36,924 bases of DNA from the NCBI RefSeq assembly GCF_014203115.1, contig NZ_JACHIJ010000013.1, positions 1-36,924 on the forward strand, written 5' to 3'. The notes beneath the pieces were generated by a model, which worked only from the letters and a program-made list of their open reading frames with translations, did no database searches and was not told the DNA's origin. Numbering within the stretch: the stretch's first letter is position 1; every line of letters starts with the position of its first letter. Both the position numbers and the translations under genes were made by a program. This stretch comes from Afipia massiliensis (GTDB lineage Bacteria; Pseudomonadota; Alphaproteobacteria; Rhizobiales; Xanthobacteraceae). Positions 30,990 through 36,924 of the stretch are shown here, piece after piece.

Positions 30990-33191
30990 GTGGTCGTTCT
31001 ATCTCATGCAGCACGTGGCGCCATTTCGCCTCAAGAAACGCCGTTTTATATCCCTGCAATGGGCTCGATCGCGCGTCCGCGCCGAATACTCAAAGCGAAT
31101 GACACCTTTGCTGTGGTAGACAATTACGGCGATATCGGCACCTCGTCAGATCCGGATGGAATTTTCAACTGCGACACTCGATACTTGTCCCGTCTGAAGC
31201 TGACGGTGAATGGACTGGAGCCGCTTTTGCTAGGTTCGACTGTGCGGGATGATAACACGGCTCTTATGGCAGATCTCACAAATTCGGATATCTACGTCAG
31301 AGACCAGCTTGTTCTTCCGAAGGATACCGTCCACATCATCCGAACGAGCTTTATCTGGCAGGGCCACTTTTACACTCGTTTTAGAATTTGCAATCACGGC
31401 AGCGAGCGCGTGTCGATCACTGTTTCACTCGCGTTCGCAAATGACTTTGCCGACATTTTCGAAGTGCGCGGGATGCGAAGAGTGCGGCGCGGGACTCGCC
31501 GCCCATCGGTCATCCGGGAGAACAGCGTCTATCTCTTCTATGAAGGCCTTGACGCTGAGGAGCGAAGTACATCGCTGTCTTTTGATCCTGTGCCGGACCA
31601 AATGGACGATGGCTATGCCGCATACGATATGACGCTGGATCCGAGGCAGCGTAAATCAATCTTTCTCACAGTAAAATGCAACGGCAAACCAGACGATCCG
31701 CCTGTGCCATTTCTTAAGGGAATGGCACAGGCCTCACGTTCACAGCGAAGGGAAAAATTGGACCACGTGGGAATCGGTACGTCGAGCGATGTCATCAATC
31801 AAATTCTGGCGCGATCGCTTTGGGATCTTCGGATGCTGACAACCGAGACCCCAGAAGGAGATTATCCCTATGCGGGCATCCCATGGTATTCGACGACGTT
31901 CGGTCGCGACGGCATCCTCACTGCGTTGCAGATGTTGTGGTGCAAACCACGGCTGGCGCAGGGCGTATTAACGCGACTGGCCGCGTTTCAGGCCAAATCG
32001 ACCGATCAACTCAATGACGCTGAGCCTGGAAAAATTCTTCACGAGATGCGGGCCGGCGAGATGGCGCGCCTGCGCGAAATCCCGTTCGGACTTTACTACG
32101 GAAGTGTTGACGCCACACCGTTGTTCGTTCTGCTTGCGGGCGAATATGCCGAGCGCACCGGAGACATGGAAACGATTCGATCATTGTGGCCCAATATTCA
32201 AGCGGCGCTTATGTGGATCGACGAACACTCTGCGTTGGACGATCACGGTTTTCTCCGTTACTCCCGCAACAATACCGAAGGCCTTGTCAATCAGGGATGG
32301 AAGGATTCTTTCGATTCTGTATTTCATGCCGATGGGCGCCTCGCAGAGGGATCGATCGCTCTTGCGGAAGTTCAGGCATACGTCTATGCCGCCAAACGGT
32401 CGATTGCGAAGGCGGTACGAAAGCTCGGTTCTGCAGATCATGCCGATCGGCTCGAAGGAGAAGCGGAGACGTTGGCGTCGCATTTCGAAAAGGCTTTCTG
32501 GTGCGACGAGATAGATACGTACGCGATTGCGCTCGACGGCGAAGGAAATCCATGTCGGGTGCGGACATCGAATGCTGGTCATGTGCTGTTCGGTGGAATG
32601 GCATCGCCGGAGCGAGCGAAGCGGATCATCCAAGGCCTGATGACACCTCAATTCTTCTCAGGATGGGGAATTCGCACCGTCGCCGCTGGTGAGAATCGCT
32701 ATAATCCGATGTCCTATCACAATGGGTCCATTTGGCCGCACGACAATGCGCTCATTGCTGTCGGAATGGCACGGTACGGGTATAAGATAGCCGCGTGCAG
32801 AGTGTTTGAAGCCATTAGTAGTACAGCATCCTATATGGACTTGCGCAGATTGCCGGAATTATTTTGTGGCTTTCGGCGGCGAAGAGGTCAGGCACCCACG
32901 TTATATCCCGTGGCCTGCTCGCCCCAGGCATGGGCCTGCGGCGCGCCGTTCGCCATGTTGCAAGCTTGTCTTGGGCTGGAGTTTCAACCTGAATGTAATT
33001 GTATTCGCCTCATCGACCCTATTTTGCCGCGATTTCTGAATATGCTTGTATTGCGCAACCTCGAACTTGGCGGTGCTAGGATCGATTTCGCTCTATACCG
33101 ACATGAGGATAATGTTTCGCTTCAGATTTTGCGTAATCCGGACGGAATCGAAGTGTTTATAAGCCATCGCCGATCGCCAAGTTCGCCTTGA
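30990..33191 (+). CDS. Amylo-alpha-1,6-glucosidase-type protein (glycogen debranching enzyme-like), 733 aa
   Basis: This cytoplasmic glycoside hydrolase has an N-terminal beta domain (bacterial/archaeal GDE N-terminal type: ILKANDTFAVVDNYGDIG near residues 33-50, CDTRYLSRLKL) and a C-terminal (alpha/alpha)6 catalytic barrel (YSTTFGRDGILTALQMLW, GSVDATPLFVLLAGEYAERTGD, NQGWKDSFDSVFHADG, GWGIRTVA, YNPMSYHNGSIWPHDNALIA). Length matches the family. GTG 30990 has GGAGG seven bases upstream; an internal ATG at about 31059 (MGSIARPRR) is an alternative. The reaction in these rhizobial homologues is not settled; roles in glycogen, trehalose or osmoprotection are suggested by context. It is intact although both sides are transposon debris. 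Confidence 0.9.
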   Translation: MVVLSHAARGAISPQETPFYIPAMGSIARPRRILKANDTFAVVDNYGDIGTSSDPDGIFNCDTRYLSRLKLTVNGLEPLLLGSTVRDDNTALMADLTNSDIYVRDQLVLPKDTVHIIRTSFIWQGHFYTRFRICNHGSERVSITVSLAFANDFADIFEVRGMRRVRRGTRRPSVIRENSVYLFYEGLDAEERSTSLSFDPVPDQMDDGYAAYDMTLDPRQRKSIFLTVKCNGKPDDPPVPFLKGMAQASRSQRREKLDHVGIGTSSDVINQILARSLWDLRMLTTETPEGDYPYAGIPWYSTTFGRDGILTALQMLWCKPRLAQGVLTRLAAFQAKSTDQLNDAEPGKILHEMRAGEMARLREIPFGLYYGSVDATPLFVLLAGEYAERTGDMETIRSLWPNIQAALMWIDEHSALDDHGFLRYSRNNTEGLVNQGWKDSFDSVFHADGRLAEGSIALAEVQAYVYAAKRSIAKAVRKLGSADHADRLEGEAETLASHFEKAFWCDEIDTYAIALDGEGNPCRVRTSNAGHVLFGGMASPERAKRIIQGLMTPQFFSGWGIRTVAAGENRYNPMSYHNGSIWPHDNALIAVGMARYGYKIAACRVFEAISSTASYMDLRRLPELFCGFRRRRGQAPTLYPVACSPQAWACGAPFAMLQACLGLEFQPECNCIRLIDPILPRFLNMLVLRNLELGGARIDFALYRHEDNVSLQILRNPDGIEVFISHRRSPSSP

Positions 33192-33564
33192 TTACTTGAG
33201 ATAGCGGTGTCCCTCGCACCAAGTAGAGACCTCGAAGGCCCGATGGACGGAGGAAAGGTTGTTAATTTCAAAGCGTGACCATGACGGTTCGATCATATTG
33301 ATCTGCCCCCTTTGAAGTTCTCTAATCGCGCTCGTCAATAGCTTTTCTTCCACGACTGGGCGTTCTCGCCGGGCTCAGAGTTCTCTCCGCGGTCGATGGT
33401 CTGCATCGCCGCATGTTGGCGTCGGATGGTGGATCGGCCGAAGTGGTCCACGTGGTCATCATGGAAAGTTCGGTGATGCCACATTCAAAGGGACGGCCTG
33501 ATCCGCGCCATGCGTCCCGGCGGGACGCGCTGTTGGAAACGTTGTCAGCGCAGCATGGATATGG
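33192..33564. other. No gene; probable IS110 3' flank
   Basis: I see no coding frame worth reporting. The right-hand half is probably the 3' end of the minus-strand IS110 element whose coding remnant starts at 33565; its exact edge is unclear. Nothing else was recognised. Confidence 0.3.
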
Positions 33565-33945
33565 TCATGCGGCCACAGCGCTCCAACGGAACGGGGTGTT
33601 TGTCTTCCACATTGCGTGGAGAATGACGGCGAGCTTCCGTGCCACAGCGACACGCGCTTTCTTGAAGCCGGCAACCTTGGCGAGCTTGAGGCCCCAGGCC
33701 TTGAGGGTCGAGAAGGCCTTGGTTCTGGTGAGTAACGTCGTGGCGGCCTCATAGAGATGCTTACGCGTCATCTGGTTTCCGTGTTTGGAGATCCGCCCAT
33801 TCCGGCTGACTTCGCCTGACTCGTAGCGGCGCGGCGTCAATCCGAGATAAGCGCCTGCGCTCGACGATCGCTTGAAGCGCTCGGGATCATCGAAGACCGA
33901 CGCAACCGATAGAGCTGTGATCGCGCCGACGCCCTGATCCTGACC
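33565..33945 (-). pseudogene. IS110-family transposase, C-terminal part only
   Basis: On the minus strand, QGVGAITALSVASVFDDPERFKRSSSAGAYLGLTPRRYESGEVSRNGRISKHGNQ and following residues are the transposase_20 (helix-hairpin-helix and catalytic Ser) domain of an IS110 transposase. The N-terminal DEDD domain is missing because the IS3 element at 33946-35154 begins there, and no IS110 sequence resumes on its other side. The sequence differs in type from the IS110 fragment at 29559, so the two are probably not halves of one copy. Confidence 0.82.
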
Positions 33946-34022
33946 TGATCCTGCCCCACCAAACTGGTCCATGCTGAGGGCAATTTTTTCGGGCATTCTG
34001 AACCCCACGAAGGGAGGATGCC

Positions 34023-34289
34023 ATGAAGCGGAAGCGGTTTTCGGAGGAGCAGATTGCCTTTGCGCTGAGGCAGGCTGACAGCGGCACGCCGATCGAGGAG
34101 ATCTGCCGCAAGATGGGGGTCTCAGAGCCGACGTTCTACCGGTGGAAGAAAGTTTACGCCGGCATGGGCGTCGCCGAGATCCGTCGGTTGAAACAGCTTG
34201 AAGACGAGAACGCGAAGCTGAAGCGGGTGGTGGCGGATCTCACGTTGGACAAAGCGATGTTGCAGGATGTCCTGCGAAAAAAATGGTAA
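34023..34289 (+). CDS. IS3 OrfA, 88 aa
   Basis: This is the DNA-binding OrfA of the IS3 element: helix-turn-helix QIAFALRQADSGTPIEEICRKMGVSEPTFYRWKK and leucine-zipper RRLKQLEDENAKLKRVVADLTLDKAMLQDVL. The 3' end contains seven consecutive A (34277-34283) before the stop TAA, the usual site for -1 frameshifting to make OrfAB. The frame is intact, with a strong ribosome site (GGGAGGATGCC) before the ATG. Confidence 0.9.
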   Translation: MKRKRFSEEQIAFALRQADSGTPIEEICRKMGVSEPTFYRWKKVYAGMGVAEIRRLKQLEDENAKLKRVVADLTLDKAMLQDVLRKKW

Positions 34290-35125
34290 GGCCCGCCGTC
34301 CGGCGCGAGATCGTGCACCATCTGCAGCAGGTCTACGATATCGGCGAGCGACGGGCCTGCAAGGCAACCGGCTTTCATCGATCCTCGCAGCGCTACAAGT
34401 CGCGCGGTGATCCGCAAACTGAACTGCGCATGCGGTTGAAGGATCTGGCGGCCAGTCGGGTCCGCTATGGCTATCGGCGTCTCCATGTGCTGCTGCTGCG
34501 GGAGGGCTATCGTTTAAACCACAAGCGAACCTACCGGCTGTATCGCGAAGAAGGGCTCTCCATCAGGTCGAAAATACCGAAGCGCAAGCGAGCCTGGCGC
34601 TATCGCTCGGGTCGGCCAGAGATCGCCGGCGTGAACCAATACTGGGCGATGGGCTTTATGTCGGATGCACTGTTTGACGGCCGCCCGTTCCGGCTTTTGA
34701 CCATTGTCGATTGCCACACACGAGAATCGCTTGCGATCGTTCCGAGAACGAATTTTAGAGCCTTCCAGGTCGTCGATGTTCTTGAGCGGCTGGTAACGGA
34801 ACGCGGCAAACCCCAGACTGTTCGTTGCGACAATGGCCCGGAGTTTGCCGGTAGAATGCTGGATCAATGGGCACACCTTAGCGGCGTGGAGATCGACTTC
34901 TCCAGACCCGGAAAGCCAACGGACAACGCATTTTGTGAAGCCTTCAACGGTCGTCTGCGCGCAGAATGTCTCAACGCATCATGGTTCCTGTCGATGGCTG
35001 ACGCCATCGATCGACTCGACGAATGGAGGCGCCACTACAACAACGACAGACCCCATACCTCGCTCTGCAACTTGACCCCGAACGAGTTCGCACGACAAAC
35101 TCAAATAGCCCGAGAAATTGCCTAG
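34283..35125 (+). CDS. IS3 OrfB transposase with first catalytic Asp mutated, 280 aa
   Basis: This is the DDE (rve) transposase of the IS3 element. The HTH_21-like N-terminal region (RYGYRRLHVLLLREGYRLNHKRTYRLYREEGL) is intact, the second Asp is in VRCDNGPEF and the Glu in NAFCEAFNGRLRAECLN. The first catalytic Asp, expected in W-x-M-D-F-x-x-D, is glycine (WAMGFMSD; Gly124, GGC at 34652-34654, one transition from GAC). The frame is otherwise full length. Such a protein should not transpose the element by itself. It is read by -1 frameshift from orfA at the A7 run. Confidence 0.88.
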   Translation: MVRPAVRREIVHHLQQVYDIGERRACKATGFHRSSQRYKSRGDPQTELRMRLKDLAASRVRYGYRRLHVLLLREGYRLNHKRTYRLYREEGLSIRSKIPKRKRAWRYRSGRPEIAGVNQYWAMGFMSDALFDGRPFRLLTIVDCHTRESLAIVPRTNFRAFQVVDVLERLVTERGKPQTVRCDNGPEFAGRMLDQWAHLSGVEIDFSRPGKPTDNAFCEAFNGRLRAECLNASWFLSMADAIDRLDEWRRHYNNDRPHTSLCNLTPNEFARQTQIAREIA

Positions 35126-35154
35126 GACCTGGACCACAAAACGGGGCAGCTCCA

Positions 35155-35205
35155 AGCAATTTCTAAACTAACATTCCAATCGGACCACTCCGTGGGGGCC
35201 GGTCA
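35155..35205. mobile_element. Probable IS-end remnant
   Basis: On the minus strand this reads TGACCGGCCCCCACGGAGTG and onward, which looks like an IS3-type terminal repeat (TG---GCCCC--). It stands exactly where the NDUFS4-like reading frame is cut, and the TGA at its end supplies that frame's stop. The IS3 element at 33946-35154 appears to have inserted next to or into it. Family assignment is uncertain. Confidence 0.35.
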
Positions 35206-35370
35206 CGAGCGGCGCTCGAATTGCAGCTTCCATTGATTTTTTCGCCTAGGCGCCGACATCGTTACCGAATGAGCAGGCCTGAAGATCAGCGCATGGGCAT
35301 CGGCCGGAAAGACCGACCGGGTGACTGGCGTCGCGGGCGCCTCGAAACAGGTTTCATGGACATTGTTCAT
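35203..35370 (-). pseudogene. NDUFS4-like (ETC complex I subunit region) gene, truncated after 55 aa
   Basis: A 55-codon minus-strand frame starts at ATG 35370 with GGAGG five bases upstream. It encodes MNNVHETCFEAPATP, FPADAHALIFRPAHSVTMSAPRRKNQWKLQFERRS. The ALIFRPA--V--S--RRKNQWKLQFERR pattern matches the start of the NDUFS4-type ETC complex I conserved region (usually ARIY-PA---S-----WxLxFE), but the family continues for about 45 more residues (PLMGW-GGDD...), which are absent. The stop comes from the IS-end remnant. It is the gene behind Hsp20 on the same strand. A small stress-linked homologue of the mitochondrial 18-kDa subunit family is the best guess; the copy is dead or gives a short peptide. 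Confidence 0.68.
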
Positions 35371-35441
35371 CGAGACCTCCGTGCCTATGAGCGTTGGGGC
35401 TGATAATTGGCTTCCGCGATGTCCTCGTGGACGAGCAACCT

Positions 35442-35467
35442 GCCCGCGGCGGCACCGCGCCGCGGGC
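35442..35467 (-). terminator. GC-rich hairpin between Hsp20 and the NDUFS4-like gene
   Basis: GCCCGCGGCG (35442-35451) and CGCCGCGGGC (35458-35467) form a ten-base-pair perfect stem with a six-base loop, shortly behind the Hsp20 stop (minus strand). No U tract follows, so termination is uncertain; it may attenuate or protect the hsp20 message. Confidence 0.45.
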
Positions 35468-35490
35468 CGAGTCAGCGGGTGGCCAGATGA

Positions 35491-35943
35491 TCAGGCCGTC
35501 TGCGTGTGCTCGAGTCTTTTGTTGTCGTTGACGGCGTTGATCGGGATCTGGCGAGGCCTCATTGTTTCGGGGACCTCACGCACGAGATCGATCTTTAGCA
35601 CGCCGTCTTCGAACGAGGCGCCCTTTACCTGGACGTATTCGGCCAGATTGAACTGCCGCCGGAACGGACGCGCAGAGATACCCTGGTAGAGGTACTGGTG
35701 CATGCCCTTCTCGGTCTTGCGACCTTCCACGGTAAGCACGTTCTGCTCCGCCACAACGGATACTTCGTCTGGCGAGAATCCGGCCAGGGCGAGCGAGATC
35801 CGGTAGCTATCGTCACCGGCTCGTTCAATGTTGTAGGGCGGGTAGTTACCGCCCGCCCACTCGGCGGAATCCTCCAGCAGATCGAACAGGCGATCGAAAC
35901 CAACAGTCGAACGCCATAAGGGGGCAAGATCAAAGGTGGTCAT
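35491..35943 (-). CDS. Small heat-shock protein, Hsp20 family, 150 aa
   Basis: This is an ATP-independent chaperone with an alpha-crystallin domain: N-terminal MTTFDLAPLWRSTVGFDRLFDLL, central YPPYNIERAGDDSYRISLALAGFSPDEVSVVAEQNVLTVEGRK, FRRQFNLAEYVQVKGASFEDGVLKIDL, and a C-terminal I-P-I (residues of RQIPIN) that docks neighbouring subunits. Length is normal. ATG 35943 is behind GAGGAGGA; the open frame begins at GTG 35949, two residues earlier. It is preceded by a ROSE thermometer and a heat-shock promoter, as for the rhizobial hsp operons. Confidence 0.94.
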   Translation of the reverse strand: MTTFDLAPLWRSTVGFDRLFDLLEDSAEWAGGNYPPYNIERAGDDSYRISLALAGFSPDEVSVVAEQNVLTVEGRKTEKGMHQYLYQGISARPFRRQFNLAEYVQVKGASFEDGVLKIDLVREVPETMRPRQIPINAVNDNKRLEHTQTA

Positions 35944-36055
35944 AGCCACATCCTCCTCTTGAGCAACATGGTTACGACGCCGGACACTGTGCCCGGCGCC
36001 CGATCACCGGACCCTATAGAAGGCGCCCGGTGCAGCGCAGTTCCGCGCGTGCGCC
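35944..36055 (-). promoter_or_regulatory. ROSE-type RNA thermometer
   Basis: The leader before Hsp20 ends in a hairpin with UUGCUC pairing to GAGGAU, giving the ROSE hallmarks: a U-U mismatch, U-A, a G-G (syn) pair, C-G, U-A, C-G. This hides the Shine-Dalgarno AGGAGGA. Upstream is a second stable hairpin, CGCCGG and CCGGCG (35978-35983 and 35993-35998). The sequence after the Shine-Dalgarno (GAUGUGGCUAUG) matches remembered Bradyrhizobium ROSE leaders closely. At low temperature translation is blocked; heating opens the last hairpin. Confidence 0.85.
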
Positions 36056-36060
36056 AATGA

Positions 36061-36088
36061 AATTAGAAGCGGCTTCAGCCGTTTCAAG
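36061..36088 (-). promoter_or_regulatory. Heat-shock (sigma-32-type) promoter for Hsp20
   Basis: Minus strand CTTGAAA (36082-36088) is followed after about 12 bases by CTTCTAATT (36061-36069). This fits the alphaproteobacterial RpoH pattern (CTTGAA, spacer, C-T-T/A-rich -10). Transcription would start about 110 bases before the ATG, giving the expected length of a ROSE leader. Confidence 0.55.
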
Positions 36089-36200
36089 AGGCGTGTTCAA
36101 GCTCTTGCGCCGGATGTGAAGCAAACCAATTTACTTCTCGCGACCCGAAAGGCCGCGCTCCTCGGACCATGACGAATTCAGGAATATCGGAGGCTCGACC

Positions 36201-36467
36201 ATGCCAGGATTACAGGTGAGGGATGGTCTCGTCGATGTGGCCCTGCAGGACTCATTTCCCGCGAGCGATCCGCCGGCATTCGTCGCTGGCGGCGTCGTGA
36301 TCGGACGGCCGTTTCGAAGGGAAACTTTCTATGGCTTTGGGTCCGCCGACGCTCGAAGCGGTAGCGGAGTCGGCATTCGAATGCAGAGGTCGCGTCCAAA
36401 GCGCGCAAGGAAAGTGCCGAGCCGGCCGACTTCAGAGCAACTCACTGAAAAAGGAGCAGGAGGATGA
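36201..36467 (+). CDS. Small protein with SFPASDPPA motif, 88 aa
   Basis: The N-terminal half, MPGLQVRDGLVDVALQDSFPASDPPAFVAGG, carries the D-A-L--(D/E)SFPASDPPA motif of a small, uncharacterised protein group seen in many rhizobia and related bacteria. The remainder is basic and has no recognisable domain. GGAGG precedes the ATG at 36201 by eight bases. Its stop overlaps the glycosyltransferase start (ATGA, 36464-36467), so the two are coupled. Function is unknown; its location beside Hsp20 and sugar-enzyme genes suggests a stress-related role. Confidence 0.6.
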   Translation: MPGLQVRDGLVDVALQDSFPASDPPAFVAGGVVIGRPFRRETFYGFGSADARSGSGVGIRMQRSRPKRARKVPSRPTSEQLTEKGAGG

Positions 36468-36829
36468 AGATCGCGCAAGTTGCTCCGCTTTTCGAAAGCG
36501 TGCCGCCGAGGCTCTACGGCGGAACGGAGCGGGTTGTTTCGTACTTGACCGAAGAGCTGGTCAGGCAGGGACATCAGGTAACGCTGTTTGCGAGCGGGGA
36601 CTCCATGACGTCCGCGGAACTCGTCGCCTGTACGCCGCAGGCGCTACGCCTCGATCCGGATGCCCGCGATACGATCCCCCATATGATGGTCATGCTCGAC
36701 AAGATTCGAGAGCGCGCTGACGAATTCGACATCTTGCACTTCCATATCGACTATCTGCATTTCCCCCTGTTCCGGGCGGATGCTGGCCGCAGCCTGACCA
36801 CGCTGCACGGCAGGCAGGATCTGGCCGAC
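36464..36829 (+). pseudogene. Family-4 glycosyltransferase, cut by the terminal IS
   Basis: This is the N-terminal domain of a GT4 glycosyltransferase: MKIAQVAPLFESVPPRLYGGTERVV, LTEELVRQGHQVTLFASGDS, FDILHFHIDYLHFPLFR and TTLHGRQDLAD. The homologous sequence stops at 36829, exactly where the IS end begins; the frame runs another 13 meaningless codons to 36871. The C-terminal nucleotide-sugar domain is not in the window. Strong ribosome site AGGAGG precedes the ATG. It is closely related to the GT remnant at 30088 but is a different copy. Confidence 0.85.
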
Positions 36830-36924
36830 TGTTCGGCGTCAGCACCAATGAGACAGAATTGGGCTAATTGAGAGAGGAGGTTTTCTGGGTCATCGTAGCC
36901 TTTCAAAGGAACGGACGATGAGAC
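36830..36924 (+). mobile_element. Insertion-sequence end, outward-facing (right copy)
   Basis: This is the exact inverted copy of 1-95, starting with TG at 36830 and ending with aggaacggacg-ATG-AGAC, a transposase start at 36918 running out of the window. It interrupts the glycosyltransferase. The element interior is outside the window, so family and length cannot be confirmed. Confidence 0.75.

Larger units (their letters stand above)
33946..35154 (+). mobile_element. IS3-family insertion sequence (about 1.2 kb)
   Basis: The imperfect terminal repeats TGATCCTGCCCC (33946-33957) and GGGGCAGCTCCA (35143-35154, complement TGGAGCTGCCCC) match at nine of 12 positions, with a further TGGTCCA shared inside. 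Between them lie orfA and orfB with a slippery A7 run, the IS3 layout. No target duplication is visible, and the flanks belong to different things (IS110 remnant on the left, another IS-end remnant on the right), so a deletion probably followed insertion. Confidence 0.75.

Noticed and set aside
33413..33754. 113-codon plus-strand frame
   Set aside because: It is antisense to the IS110 transposase remnant.
29559..33945. The two IS110 pieces as halves of one split element
   Set aside because: They lie on opposite strands and the two domains look like different IS110 subtypes.
30088..36829. The two glycosyltransferase pieces as halves of one split gene
   Set aside because: They overlap over the LHFH-to-LHGR segment with many differences, so they are paralogues.
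1..36924. Circular plasmid or phage suggested by repeated ends
   Set aside because: The terminal repeats are inverted, not direct, and are an IS end; no replication, packaging or phage genes are present.

Overview
The window looks like chromosome or plasmid DNA of an alphaproteobacterium of the Rhizobiales, most likely the Bradyrhizobium / Afipia / Rhodopseudomonas group. This rests on the moderately high GC content, a ROSE-type RNA thermometer ahead of a small heat-shock gene, an NDUFS4-like respiratory gene fragment, and IS3, IS110 and integrase-type transposases of kinds common in that group. The genus is inference.

Layout. Positions 1-95 and 36830-36924 are a perfect inverted repeat: the same insertion-sequence end, pointing outward at both window ends. 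Next come a hypothetical gene (140-817, minus), a 51-residue zinc-ribbon protein (989-1144) and a promoter with palindromes (1441-1468). A catabolic island fills 1533-27867. It holds: (i) a molybdenum hydroxylase (FAD, 2Fe-2S and Mo subunits, 1533-5309) followed by a tandem HxlR regulator; (ii) a substrate-binding protein on the minus strand, divergent from a long operon (7841-15181) of two ABC ATPases, two permeases, a crotonase-fold protein, a metallo-beta-lactamase-fold hydrolase, an SDR and an acyl-CoA ligase; (iii) a NIPSNAP protein divergent from a second complete branched-chain-amino-acid-type ABC importer (15843-20466); (iv) a GntR/HutC repressor divergent from an operon (21422-27867) of a dihydroxypseudooxynicotine-hydrolase-like alpha/beta hydrolase, a second molybdenum hydroxylase in reversed subunit order (Mo, 2Fe-2S, FAD), an enol-lactonase-like hydrolase and a canonical SDR.

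The genes together suggest import of small organic acids or amide-like compounds by two ABC systems, ring hydroxylation by two Mo enzymes, hydrolytic C-C or lactone cleavage, and CoA-dependent processing. An N-heteroaromatic substrate is the best guess, but the compound cannot be read from the sequence. Two nearly identical 18-bp palindromes (15791-15808 and 21257-21274) link the HutC gene to the second transporter as one probable regulon. Three proteins of the first operon have altered catalytic motifs: Walker A Lys to Arg in one ABC ATPase, both general-base Glu lost in the crotonase, and Tyr and Lys lost in the SDR.

From 27868 to the end the DNA is a mobile-element scrapyard around stress and carbohydrate genes: broken IS3, integrase-type and IS110 transposases, a decayed glycosyltransferase, an intact amylo-alpha-1,6-glucosidase-type gene (30990-33191), another IS110 remnant, a structurally complete IS3 element whose transposase has lost its first catalytic Asp, an NDUFS4-like gene cut by an IS end, Hsp20 with its ROSE thermometer and a heat-shock-type promoter, a small SFPASDPPA-motif protein, and a second glycosyltransferase cut at 36829 by the terminal IS. 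No tRNA, rRNA, CRISPR array or prophage gene was seen.
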